A DNA stretch of 64,000 nt. It comes from Antennarius striatus. Lineage: Eukaryota > Chordata > Actinopteri > Lophiiformes > Antennariidae. The notes under the pieces are model-generated. The model saw only the letters and a program-made list of their open reading frames with translations, made no database searches and was not told where the DNA came from. The position numbers were made by a program, and so were the translations under genes. The stretch is from positions 9,133,001 through 9,197,000 of the forward strand of contig NC_090796.1 in NCBI RefSeq assembly GCF_040054535.1, written 5' to 3'. Positions 52,323-64,000 of the stretch are shown here, piece by piece (position 1 is the stretch's first letter; each line of letters begins with the position of its first letter).

Positions 52323-54374
52323 GTTACTTGGGCCTCAAGAGGAAGAAAAGGTATTTATAGTGGAGGGTCCACAGTGTCTGAAGAGGTTAATAATATTTTA
52401 CTTTACAAACAATCTCAGAAAGAAAATGCATACAAAATTGCTCATGTCTTAATCACTGCAGATGGCTTCTGCCTGCTACTGAAAGGTAATGAATATAACC
52501 TCAGCAGGAGCTTTGAGCTCTGGGATTGACTATCAGGGGAAAGGGAGAGTCTGGATGTCACTTTACTTGGTGATTACATAATTTCTTTCCAAAGTCACAC
52601 TTAATTTACACTGTGGAGGGAATATGCACCTACCTACAGTCAGACTTTAGTTACACTGGCACTGGCGGCCTGCGGATGGGATGGAGAATGGGTGTTAATC
52701 AGCGAAGGCGAAGGTTATGGCGATGGATGACACAGACGAACAGAAAGGAAAAACTGTAAATATTCTGACCAAACTGTTAACAAAAAAAATCAGTAAGATT
52801 AAAGCAAATGAACTGAAATAAGACTCAATCTTACCTTCAGTATATGCGTATCTACAGATAGCAAAGTGCTATTGTGCCTTTGTTACATCATGAAATGGGT
52901 TTTTTAATTTTATTTTTGATTTCACTTGCTCTGGATCTCCAGGATTCTCTGACTGTTATGCTGCTATTACTGGAATGTCCACATACTGTATCATTCTTAC
53001 ATGGGATCAATTGTGTGATCTCCTGTTACCCATAATTAAATATATGGATCCCTTCATGACCATTACAGAAACCACAGTATGTTAGTACATACAGTACCAA
53101 GGATGTCTTTTGGGGAAAGTAGATGAGATGAAAACATATCCTGTTGTTCTCTTCTCAGCTGTATCCAGGTCACATATTCCTGTATTCATCAGTTGGTACC
53201 ATTAAAACTCAAATCCATTTAATATTTTATATATATATATACTGTATATAAATGCTTATAAAACATATACATAAATATTTATCACATATCCTTAAGAACT
53301 GCTACACTTGTCATGCATTATTTCTTCAAAAGGTAAAAATCTGGCTCATATAAAAGAATATTTGCAGATTGTTATGAAGAAGAGAAATAGTGGTAGTGTT
53401 GGCAATACTTGGTAGTGTAGAAAAACTGATGCATACATTTCATGACAGCAAGACAACAATGAAAGACATGAGAAAAGTGACATGTGTCAGCACATAAAAC
53501 AGTTCCACACAAGTAAATGTGACAAGAGTTAAGTTTAGATCTTGTTTTTTATATCTGGGTATAGCCTGTTTTTTAGAGACACTTCGTTCGTCTATAACAG
53601 AAGTTTGTATTGACAAATAATGTGTGTTTTGTGGTGGCTGGGAGGTGAATATGATGAAGTGTCTCTAAATAATTTAAGAGACAATCTATCGTAATCAATA
53701 GTTAAAGCATGGGTGGGATGGGATCCAGGGGGAAAACAGTTTACATGTTGTTAAGTTAGGGTTTTTTCTTTTCTTTAATTGATTGACATAATTTCTCTCC
53801 AATATATCATATTTAAACCTCAAAATTGTGCTGAAATTTGATACAGAATTTCTACAAGTTGAGAAAGTTCCAAACAATTACTGTACAATAAGTAAGTTCT
53901 GGGTTAAAATATTCTGGTTTGTTTAAGTATTTGTTATTACATAATTAACTTTTCTGCCAATGAATTTTTTTTGGTATGTCCTAAACACTGAAGTTTGTGT
54001 TACACTCATGTTAATTAATTTCACACTTTAGTTGCCAATTTCCTGAATCGGTGTTGTTAATAGTAGTAGGTGATGAAACTCAAAGGAGAAAGCCACAAAA
54101 TAGAGAACGGCTAAACATAAAACAACAACACAAATAACTCAGAGATATAAAAAGAACAAAAACAACCATTACCGCACAAATAAAGAGAATGTGAATTTGA
54201 AACAAAAATCACATGGAAAAGATAAAGTATTGACAGTATAACAAAATAATTCAAATCGCACTACTTCATACTCATGAAAACGCTATGCTGTGCTAGAAAT
54301 GCAGGACATAAGCACGCACAAAAACACAAGAAATTAAGAAAAACACACAAATCATACACAAACAGAGCAGAACT

Positions 54375-54410
54375 AGAGAGAGAGAGAGAGAGAGAGAAAC
54401 AGAGAGAGAG
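54375..54410. repeat. (AG)n microsatellite
   Basis: An AG run with one AAC interruption. Confidence 0.95.
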
Positions 54411-54740
54411 CTCTTGAAGGCCTAGAGGAACGATTAGGAGTGGGCAATCAAAGGGGTGATTGACCACATGACCTTGTAGAGACATGCATATTGCTGGAAC
54501 CATATACATTAAATACCTGATAAAGAGAAGAAACTGAAAGAACTGATAAAATAATATGACAAAGACAATCTTATGAAGGTATCTACAAAATAAAGTGAAG
54601 CACAAAGGAATGAGGACAGCACGAGAATCCCTCTTTAAAATCGTGGAGTATGTTCACCATCAGCTGAGAACAGAGACAGTAGCGACATAAAACCACAACT
54701 TAATGTCTGTTTTCTCCTAATAACTGTTTTATTAGCTGAT

Positions 54741-54774
54741 CATTAGGTTGTCATGTATTCATGACAATCTAATG
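54741..54774. other. 15-bp hairpin with a 4-nt loop
   Basis: CATTAGGTTGTCATG (54,741-54,755) and CATGACAATCTAATG (54,760-54,774) pair except for one G-T type position, around the loop TATT. It is 2.8 kb downstream of the kcnc3 stop in the kcnc3 sense direction. Confidence 0.75.
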
Positions 54775-55632
54775 GGAGAGGGGTCCCACCCAGGACTGGT
54801 CATATGTACATAGAGCTTTTGAATGAATCAGGTTCCAGGTATGATGACAGGATGCTTTTTACTAGAAGGATCGATGTTCAGTCTCTTTCTCCAGTACACA
54901 AGGCTAAATGTATTACAGCAGACTCAATAAGAAATTATGACCCTTATACGTCCCCAACCACAGTATAACTCACAGTCCGTAACTTTCCTCTAAGACACTG
55001 AAATAATAGCAACTCCCGCTATTGTCTCCTTCAATGGACTCCACATTCGCTTTAAAGAGGGATTTTTAGCACTATAATGCAGATTATACATAAGAACCAT
55101 TGAAACTAAAGCAATATCAGGACCTGTAAATGAAAGGCTCGGACAGCTCACAGCTTGCTTACCTTAGACAGCACGTAGTCCCTGTTTAATCAAATTTGTC
55201 TCAGCAATTGTCTGTCTGGTCAGTGAGTGTGTAGGCGTTTCAGTTACCAAGTGTAGTTTATAACCCAGGTCTTCACATTATAAATGCAAAAGGTCTAAGA
55301 CTTTGGACTACACTTCGCACTGAAAGCACAGATACATGGTCTAGGGACTAGTATTTCAGATCCATTGCACGCTCACAGCACAGGTTTTTACAAAAGGGTA
55401 TTTGTGACATTAATGTTTACAAACCTGGAGTAAGAAATTAAACAGTTAGAGTTAAAAATGTTAGCTTTTTTTTTTTTTTGCGTGGCATGTTTCAAAAGGT
55501 ACTATCCCTTGACCCAGATGACTCCACTGACCCCAGTGACCTCAGGCCTTGGAAAGAACATCACACAGCATTACACTGTGAAATTGGCCAATTGATGTTT
55601 GTAGAATACATATCCGTGCATACATGTAAGTA

Positions 55633-56462
55633 CAGGTAGTCGCCGACTTACGACCTGTGCAACTTACGACCGATCGACTTTACGACCACAATGTCGGGGG
55701 CGGGGCATTCCCTCCAGCCACAGTACTCACGCTCTGAGGCTCCCGCGCTCTCTTCAGTCCCAAAGGCGCACACACGCTGTTCAGTCACACTGAGATCAAT
55801 AGCCCAGCCCACTACTGATGGGCTGGGCTGCTTAGGAGGCTGTGACGGAGAAATGTATGAATGGCGTATGGAAAAACTGTCAAGCGTTACGTGAACTCTT
55901 CTGCTGGATTTGAAAGTGACGAAGAACTTGATCAGATTCGAGAGAAAATAGTGAAACTGGCAAAAAACCTCTCCTTGGAGAACTCACGAATGATCGCGCT
56001 GTATGAAGAACTGATCACGCTGGAAGAAGAAAGAGTGGAAGAAGAAGAGAGAAGAGAAGCAGAGAAAGAAGAGGAGGAAACAGAAAAAATGTTCACCACC
56101 AAAGGCTTGTCAGAAGGCTTTTCCCTGTTAAATAAACTCCGTGCACACTTTGAAGAAATGGACATAGAACATAGAAAGATTTGCAAGGATTGAACGGATG
56201 GCAAACGACGCTTTCTGTCCATATCGTGAAATTTATGAGGAGAAAAAGAAACGAACAATTCAGACAAAGCTCACAATGATTATGAAAAGATCGTCTCCCG
56301 CTCCCACCAACCCACACGCTGCCCCAGCTGACGATCCGGACGACCCCCAGCCAAGAACCAGCGCTGCTGGATTGAATTTTTACGTAAGAGTCGATTTACG
56401 ACCAAGTCCAGTTACGACCGATCTGTCGGTCCCAATCGCGGTCGTAAGTCGGCGACTACCTG
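55633..56462 (+). mobile_element. Tigger-like (Tc/mariner) DNA transposon, internally deleted
   Basis: An 830-bp element with perfect terminal inverted repeats of at least 20 bp (CAGGTAGTCGCCGACTTACG at the left, its reverse complement at the right), flanked by TA target duplications at 55,631-55,632 and 56,463-56,464. It keeps only the C-terminal part of a transposase (next entry). The N-terminal DNA-binding and DDD catalytic region is gone, so it cannot mobilise itself. Confidence 0.85.
55861..56300 (+). pseudogene. Tigger-type transposase C-terminal remnant, frameshifted
   Basis: The first frame (55,861-56,193, 110 codons) has an acidic Glu-rich stretch, then FTTKGLSEGFSLLNKLRAHF and EEMD. 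The downstream frame continues with IERFARIERMANDAFCPYRE and EIYEEKKKR. Both halves match the known C-terminal tail of Tigger/JRK-type transposases (FTTK.L.E.FSL, FEEMDPN.ERF, YREIYEEKKK). A net one-base shift near 56,163-56,173 separates them. No catalytic residues are left. Confidence 0.75.
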
Positions 56463-56570
56463 TATGCACGAATATCATTCAAAAATGTATTTTAGCCAAG
56501 AAGTGTCATTAAACGTTCAGGTAATGGTTTGTTCATTATGTACTCTATAAATAAATGCCCCAATAAATAC

Positions 56571-56578
56571 ATAAATAT

Positions 56579-56664
<86 letters not shown>
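56571..56664. repeat. (AT)n microsatellite
   Basis: A nearly pure AT run of over 80 bp starting about 110 bp after the Tigger-like element. It could form a cruciform. Confidence 0.97.
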
Positions 56665-56666
<2 letters not shown>

Positions 56667-57559
56667 CTGTATATACATCATAAACTGTAAACAGCTGTAA
56701 GAAGTGAGTGTTTGTCAAGGCAAGTGTGTGCTTTCGTTTGCCAAGCTGGAGGCCGTTGGGGTAGGAAGTGACACAAATAAACACAGTAGAAAGGAAAAAT
56801 AAAATTAAGTCACACACTACAACACAAACACGAGACTCAGACGGTATTGAGAGGACATTGAGAGACACAGTGTATAAAACACAGAAGAATGAAAAAGCCC
56901 ACATACACACGCGTGATATGACACAACCTGAAGGGAGAGACAACAACAACACAAAGGCACATCAGACAACAATATGACCCACTGTTACCGTTCAAACATC
57001 TGCAGTGTGTGTTTTTATTAGTATTGACACAGGACACAGCAACTACGTTATTTTCACTTGAGCTGCCGGATGTGTTTGCACACATGCACGCCCACATGGG
57101 CATGCTTCAGCACTCTTTGAGTGCATGTTCACACACAGAGAAATACAGACAAATATACACATTTGTTAAATGATTTACCAGACAAATCTTTATACTATTT
57201 CTGGACATTTAAACCCTTAGCACTGTAAGCAACTGTTAACCTTTTTCACCGAATATCAACTGATGATACATTTCCACACTTTCTGGCAGAGAGGAAGCTC
57301 TGTACTCGTGACCCTTCAAACTCCAGTGTGCATGTAGACACAACAATGTAGAACTAGTTGTGTATCTGTGCTTTGAAATCATGCACAGTGTGTGCAGCTG
57401 CACCATAGTTTAAAGTGTTGTACTGATGTGGTGTTGTTTGGGCAACTTCAGAACAGGCAACTAACTCGAGAAAAGCCAGACCAAAATTTCTGTAGATTTT
57501 CAGTCAAAAGTGGATTATAGGCTCCTTAAATTTGAACTATGATTAGTATTACCTCTGGT

Positions 57560-58036
57560 CTATGGTTTGATCCAGGAGGAGGTGGAGTTTGCATTGAGGT
57601 CCTGCTGTAACAGAGACCCTTCCATCTTATACCAATCCTCAGTCAGAGGGGAGTCTGGGCTGGGTGCCAGGGCTGCTGCCTCTAGTTTGTTGTCAACAGG
57701 AGGTGTTGAAAGTTTGGAGGGAATATAAGGGAGTGTTTTGGTGCAGGTTGACGGCAGTGGTGGTGGTTGGATTTCAGTAGTAAATGAATCAAGGTGTCAG
57801 GTTTTACCAGCACAAAGATAATGCACCGGGAGGAAAAAACAACAACAACGGGGTTCACAATGTGGCACCAAGTAAAAGGAGGGGGAAAGTGAGGGTATGG
57901 GTTTTAAGATGGTTCAGAGAATAAAGGGAGTTAGGAGGGAAGATGCGAGGCAGGTTAGAGGAGAAAGGTCATCATAGGGAGGGGTACAGTGGAAGGGTGA
58001 GGTTTTGGGGGAGGGAAAATTAAAAGGAGAATATAA

Positions 58037-58067
<31 letters not shown>

Positions 58068-58400
58068 GAAGCGACGAGAAGTAAATTAATGCATGGTAAA
58101 CTGTCTGAATCCAGAAGACAAGGAAAGATGGAGATCATTTATGAAGTGGAATCAATGAGACATCATGGGACAGTAAGAAAAAAAAACACACTCACGGATG
58201 CAATGGAAAGTCACCGGTGATAGAGAGAAAGAAAAATGAGAAAGAGAGGTGGAGGGATAGAACATCTTGTCTGACAGTAGAAATAAAAATATGACACCAA
58301 GCAGTGATGGAGACATAGAGAAGATGATTGTGAAGAAGTGGAAACAAATGTAGCAGAGCAGAAGAGCGAATTGTATTTGTAAGGTAATTGTGTGAGTGTG

Positions 58401-58494
<94 letters not shown>

Positions 58495-60977
58495 CGCTGC
58501 TAGCCGTGATCTGAGCATTCTTTAAGTTACTGAGCCTTCTCAAGTGTGTTTTACCCAACCCACTATTTCTATATGTTTGAATGGGATCATACAATCTATG
58601 TGTTGTTATCTACATCGACTGCACGCTTTGACATGTGTATCTGCGTGTATCTGTTTACATATTGTGTGCATGTTTTTTTGATCTCCTATTATGAAACGTA
58701 CCTTTCCGCACATTCCCATCTGTGGCACGGAATTCCCTCGTGTTGAGCAGGAAGCAGGCGCGGTCCTGCTGGTAGCGTTCTCTGGTGGGCCCCCGCCCAA
58801 TTGGGCTCCTTTCATCAGGGCTCAGCACCTGGTCAATGGTGGGACAATCCTCATTAGCCAGGGCAGCTGAGGCTGCATCACCATTCTGCTTGGAATCTAG
58901 AGGGAATAAATAGAAAAAAAAAACATATACAGGAAAATTATGGAAAACCACAGAGAAGATAGTTTTCAGAACTTGATGAATATTTTTTTTTCATCATGCA
59001 TGAGAAAATAAAGCAATTAAGATGAATTAGGATGATAGTTACATGATTCACTGATCTGTGCACATCATTTTAAATTTTGGGTTGTCTTTAAAAAAAATGG
59101 GATTCTAGATTCTTGCTTTGAGAGTTTTAAAAATCAAGCAGCCATGTTATAAAGTAATTTCTACATTTAAATATAGTACACAGCAGGCTTCAATGTTGGC
59201 AAAGAGAAGTCAGAAAAACGCCAAGTGGCAACTTGTGTTTGACTGGAAATGACTACAGTATTGATTGCTCACATGTTCTCTCCAGCATGATGTTAACTGA
59301 TGGTACCCAGCGAGTGTGTTTTCTTGTGTTATAGCATGTGCTGATGCAAATGAGTCTTGGAGCCAATTGTTAAATATGTTGACGAAGAGGCATAAAGCTT
59401 CCTGCTGGAAGATCTATCGACAGAGTCTACAAGGTACCATTTTGTACTGGAAGACGCAGTGAGAGCACTGATGAAACCAATATTTTCTGGTTCACTGATG
59501 ACTAAGGTAGTAAAGTAGTGCATTAAAGGTGCATTATTTTTGCATGCGACTGACGCCCTGATGTTGCAGCATGTAAAGAGCAAGCAGAGCCAAATTACCT
59601 CTGCTCTTGATTTTACTGCTAATGCCAGACGGAAAATATGTAGAGTCAGCCCAAGTTGAGAAGCATTAAGGTTTTAATACATACTTGAGTTCATTTTCCT
59701 TCCACAGTGTTTGTTTGTCACTGCCAGATGTGTGCCTTTAGGCAAATCTGGACCTACCAGTTGATTACAAATTACACATGAGTTCTGATGGACCAGTGAT
59801 TTCTCCAGGGTGAATCCAGAATCAAGTATAAGTCTTTTTTTTTAAAACCCATACTCCAATTTCATTCCCATGACACAGACATATAATCCTCCACCAAAAC
59901 TCTGAACTTATTTCCCAAGGGAATAATGGCTGCTTTTGTTGAATATATACTAAATAAATGGGATCAACATTAAAAAAAAACCCAAAATCTCTCACCTCTG
60001 TTAATCTCTATAATTTCTTCTTGAGCAAGAGGACAGTCACCTCCTATGCCTCCAGAACCCATCACTCCACCCAGAACATTTCCCAAGAGCCTTTGCGGTG
60101 ATGCGGTAGCCATAGCCAGGGCATCTGGCTTGCAATAGTTGGGGGATCCTGGTTGTGGTGCTCTGGGGATGTGTTTGTTCTTCTTTTTGGGCAGCTTTTG
60201 TTTTGCCATGGCCAGCGAGTAGTACATGCCGAAGTTGTTGACAATTACAGGTACAGGCATAGCAATGGTGAGCACACCAGCCAAGGCACACAGCGCACCC
60301 ACCAGCATCCCTGACCATGTTTCCGGGTACATATCTCCATAGCCCAATGTGGTCATGGTCACAACAGCCCACCAGAATCCAATAGGAATGTTTTTAAAGT
60401 CGGTGTGGGCACTGGCTGTCGGGTCATCTGGGTGTGCGGCAATTCGTTCAGCATAGTAGATCATAGTGGCAAAGATGAGGACACCGAGCGCTAAGAAGAT
60501 GATGAGCAAGAGGAATTCATTGGTGCTGGCACGAAGGGTATGACCGAGAACACGGAGACCTACAAAGTGACGGGTCAGCTTGAAGATTCGGAGGATACGG
60601 ACAAATCGAACAACACGGAGGAACCCCAGGACATCCTTGGCAGCTTTGGAGGAAAGACCGCTTAAGCCCACCTCCAGATAGAAGGGCAGGATGGCGACAA
60701 AGTCGATGATGTTGAGGCTGCTTTTGAAGAATTCCAACTTATCTGGGCAAAAGGTGACTCGCAGAAGAACCTCGATGGTGAACCATATGACGCAAACGCC
60801 CTCTACGTACGTCAGCCAGCTGTCAGTCACAACCTCATACACAGTTTCCTCATGGGTCAGGTTCCCCACAGTAACGTTCTCTGTCTTGTTGATGATGGTG
60901 TTGAAGGCTTCATGCGTCTCCATGCAGAAAGTGGAGATGGAGAGGAGGATGAAGAACAGGGAGCCAAATGCCACATA
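57560..60977 (-). CDS. kcnc3: Kv3.3 voltage-gated potassium channel, C-terminal three exons
   Basis: Kv3 channels open at high voltage and close fast, which supports rapid neuronal firing. Exons in gene order: 60,977-59,996, 58,896-58,702 and 57,681-57,560 (TAG stop at 57,560-57,562). The large exon opens in S1 ([17 protein letters not shown]) and includes a glycosylation-type extracellular loop ([12 protein letters not shown]). S4 is [18 protein letters not shown], the filter is TLGYGD, and S6 has an intact [10 protein letters not shown]. It then runs to [14 protein letters not shown] and [13 protein letters not shown]. The second exon gives [20 protein letters not shown] and RDRACFLL-like residues. 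The last gives [14 protein letters not shown], matching the mammalian KCNC3 end DLNANAAAWISP. The proline/glycine-rich stretch before CPLAQEE is much shorter than in mammals. The exon with the start codon and T1 domain lies past the right edge. Confidence 0.92.
58037..58063. repeat. (AG)n microsatellite in a kcnc3 intron
   Basis: An AG run of about 27 bp. In the kcnc3 transcript it reads CU, a possible polypyrimidine-binding tract. Confidence 0.93.
58402..58492. repeat. (GT)n microsatellite in a kcnc3 intron
   Basis: About 45 GT units. On the kcnc3 strand it is a long CA repeat starting about 210 nt after the donor at 58,701. Confidence 0.97.
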
Positions 60978-63286
60978 CTGGAAGAAAGGAAGAAACCAGG
61001 GAAAACAGAGGAAGAGAGAAAAAATTAGTTCGGCGAAAGAAAAAAAATTCAACAATGCTAAGAAAAGTTAAAAAAAAAAAAGCATTGTTAAAGATTAGAG
61101 CATTAGCATTAGAGAATTTCAAATCACAATGACAAAAGTCAGTCAGTACTACTCAGTCCGACCATTTTGAAATGGATCAAAGTAAAATTTGTATTTTAAT
61201 GAGAGAAAATGGAGTAGAGGGTATTTGACCTATTGTCATACTGGAACTCATGTGCTGACCAAACAGTGGGTGACAGTCACAAGTGCTTGTAATGAAAAAA
61301 ATGTGTTGACAGCCTGTGTCATCAAGAAATCATGACTCTCAGTCATTACAAATTGCTTGATCAACAATGATTTGAGTTTAATATTAAAGAAGATATAATA
61401 TCAACCCATGTTATGTTTTAGTATTCCAATATATTACATTCAGATTGATCATTTATAAAAATCCAGTAGGTTAAACACTTTAAAACATGGATATTTCTCC
61501 CATCTTCAACCCTGCAGTAAACAAATCTGTCATCACAAAATATTCAAGATGGACTCCTGTGATCAGTGTCATTAATTCTGCATCCAACTGGATGTGAGGA
61601 GCAGAATGTTTCTTTGAGCCAGACATGGGTTATATGTAGAACACCGTATCATTGTGAAGTTGACTTTGGCTTATTCAGTATAAAACATTATTGTTTCTTC
61701 TGTTTATCCTATTAGTCTATTGTTTGTGTGAAAATAGTCATAATTGGAATATAAAATCTTAGTTATGGATTAAGATGGCTTTGTGAGGTCAGAGGGGCTT
61801 TCGATCATCAATGAATGAATGGAAATCAAAAAAGGTGGGAAATACTCAGAATCCGCTTCACGTGTAGATTTAGAAATACAGAATGAAGTTTTCTTAGTTG
61901 TCCCTGTTAACTGTTATATTTCCTCTATTCATATCTGAAAAAAAGTTCAAATTCCCAATATCAAGCAAAAAATTTCCAGTGTGTTTACAAAATTTAGTGA
62001 ACAAAAACACTAAACAGTAATCTGAGACAAAATTCCACCAATATTTTTTATAGCTGTACATTATGGTGTCTGCAAATGGGTTGTTTTGGAATTTTTATAT
62101 TTAACTAAAAAATAAACTGCATTTGCAACTTTTGACTTTTTATCATGCAGATTTTGGTGAAAAAAATCCTCCAGCACATTCACAAATTTGATAAAATGCT
62201 GAGTCTTTTGTAAGCCTGACATCATTTCTGCACACTCTCATGGTGCCACTATGAGTTGAATGCATGAATAAACAGTTTTATTGGCTGTTGTTCCTCTGAG
62301 GAAAACAGAAGCCAATTAAGTTTGCCTTTATGACAGCAGCGTCAAAAATATTTCTACCAGAAAAGTTATAGAAATGTTTGTGTTAGTTCATTTTTCACCA
62401 TTCAAGAGTAGTTTTCTTAAAACTGGACATCTGTGAGAGCTTATTGTGTGGATGTACCAAAGCCTCTTATTCTACAACCTCAGAAGCTCATTCAATTGTC
62501 ATTGAATCAATTAGAGTCCAGGGATAATGCTCGTGTGTGTGTGGCTAGTGCACTTCTATCCCTGATGTGGTCCATTCCTACAAGCCCTGTAGTCTATTTA
62601 TAGGTGCAGTATACTTTGTGCTTCATCAAATAAATAATAAAACACAGATATGGCCCGAAGAGCCAAAGAGAAAGGTAATTCATACATGAGTGGAGGCAAT
62701 ATATATAAGAGGCCTGAGTGCCCTCGGTTCACTGTGTATGTGAACATGTATTTCTGAGATTGTGTAACATCAACACGCCCTACAACTACACAAAACCAGT
62801 AAGAAACCAGCTTCCTTTTTTTTTCTTGAAAGATCTTGCTTCTCTCTCTCGGCTTTTTCTTGAATTGGAAGTTGGAAGAGAGTCTACACATATTTCCTCT
62901 AAAATGCTGTCATGACAGAAACGAACCAAGTAGAAGACTTAACACTCTGAGCCACTGTATTTATTGAGGAGATTAGCCGACAAGCATTTAGCCAAAGACA
63001 TGACCCTCTTGGAAAGTCAGTGATGTAGTGTACCACCAGTCTGTAGGTTTTAGCTGTTGTAGTGATATCTACTTATGTTTAATATGCATCCCTGCAGAGA
63101 ATTAGAAGGTGCATGATATTTTTTAAGGATACACTGACAGTTTCTATCTTCTGTCACTCTCATCTTCCTATCTCTGCCCTTTTTTCTTGTCCTTCTCCAC
63201 CTCTACCTCTTTTGTCCTGTGCTGTTTCTTGCTTGTCTCTGTCTGACCTACTTACTCAGATTGCTGCAGTACTCTCCCCCTCTGTA

Positions 63287-63346
<60 letters not shown>

Positions 63347-64000
63347 CACACACACACACGACACACACACACATACGCGTGCGCACACACACAACTTTTG
63401 AGGTTCTCGAGCCCCATCCTCCATCTACCCTCCCCTGTCCCTGTGAAGCAGGACAGCACCAATTGGACCTGCTCTGGATGCTCCCTCATTGGCTCAGAAC
63501 CACAAAACCTCCATGTGGACAAAATGGGGCAAGGAGAGTTCTGCCCTGAGGTCTTGTACACTTGTTTTTGTTATTTATCTGTTGCCATAATTCGGTACAA
63601 TGGTGTTAATGATGTAGGTAATATAGTAATGGTTGAGGTGCAACGATGAACAGTACCAGTGGAAAGTCATGAGGCTTAAATGACTGAGATCTGTCAGCGT
63701 TTTTCGGTCCATAGTGCTTTTACACCAATTCTGAAATTACTGTAAAACACCCAACACGTGGACACAACACAGAGAAGAGGCAGGGCGGTACACATCTTCC
63801 ATGTGCAGTGCACAGGTGTAGACACAGGTGGAGGCATACAAGTGAGAGAGAGACCTGACGATGTGGATTCATGTGAGGAGAAGCACAAAAACAAAAGCTG
63901 AAACTATTCAGAGGAAAACACAGAGAAGATGAGGACCAACAGTCAAAATATTGATGATTCAAAAGTATTTCTCAAGATACGAGGAGGTGGCTCCTTGTTC
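60978..64000 (-). other. kcnc3: Intron of kcnc3 running off the right edge
   Basis: The exon beginning at 60,977 starts mid-protein with a CTTTCTTCCAG acceptor, so its upstream partner must lie further right. I found no T1-domain coding sequence on either strand up to 64,000. Apart from the CA array at 63,289 the stretch shows nothing recognisable. Confidence 0.7.
63289..63393. repeat. (CA)n microsatellite
   Basis: A long CA array with two CGACACA interruptions and a short CG-containing end. Confidence 0.97.

Larger units (their letters stand above)
35213..57559. other. 22-kb spacer between kcna7 and kcnc3
   Basis: No open frame here shows a domain, conserved motif or credible exon chain. 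The content is AT-rich unique sequence, a hAT fragment (35,785), a MITE (39,941), a Tigger-like element (55,633), microsatellites and a hairpin (54,741). The right-hand part must include the kcnc3 3' UTR, whose length I cannot fix because many TTTATT (minus-strand AATAAA) sites occur. Non-coding RNAs or distant enhancers cannot be excluded. Confidence 0.5.

Noticed and set aside
55861-56193. A small host gene of 110 codons
   Set aside because: It lies entirely inside inverted repeats with TA duplications and matches a transposase tail.

Overview
This window looks like vertebrate, and specifically teleost (probably spiny-rayed fish), genomic DNA. All five genes are intron-split, with GT-AG introns that are often short (about 80-150 bp). 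The AT-rich spacers carry fish-type repeats: tRNA-derived SINEs with GAAT tails, LINE 3' ends, a Tigger-like element, a MITE and many long dinucleotide arrays. No prokaryotic genes, operons or CRISPR arrays are present.

Layout, left to right. (1) 102-3978, + strand: the 3' part of a PLEKHA4/5/6/7-family gene, probably plekha4. (2) 5.3-6.7 kb: a CpG-rich zone that is probably the promoter of the next gene. (3) 10,077-25,410, + strand: a complete liprin-alpha gene, called ppfia3 from synteny. It has 30 coding exons encoding 1,239 residues, with coiled coils, three SAM domains and a C-terminal PDZ ligand ending VRTYSC. (4) 28,794-29,649, + strand: fgf21, a secreted endocrine FGF of 204 residues in four exons. 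(5) 32,354-35,212, - strand: kcna7, a two-exon Kv1 potassium channel of 526 residues. (6) 35.3-57.5 kb: about 22 kb with no gene I can support, but with several mobile elements. (7) 57,560-60,977, - strand: the last three coding exons of kcnc3 (Kv3.3). Its T1-domain exon lies beyond the right edge, so 61-64 kb is intron.

The gene set PLEKHA4, PPFIA3, FGF21, KCNA7 and KCNC3 all maps to human 19q13.33, from established knowledge. That shared linkage is the main reason for choosing these paralogues over PLEKHA5/6/7, PPFIA1/2/4 and other KCNA/KCNC genes. The genes do not form a pathway. Liprin-alpha-3 and the two potassium channels are neuronal or excitable-cell proteins, and fgf21 is a metabolic hormone.

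The most notable observations are: a predicted kcna7 protein in which the S6 Pro-Val-Pro gate motif reads Ser-Val-Pro; an extra 83-bp intron in fgf21; a 27-nt liprin microexon; a Tigger-like transposon with perfect 20-bp ends that retains a frameshifted transposase C-terminus; a near-perfect 17-bp hairpin in the kcna7 intron; and CTCF-like motifs on both sides of kcna7. Exon boundaries were set by hand from splice signals, reading-frame phase and remembered family sequence. No alignment could be run.
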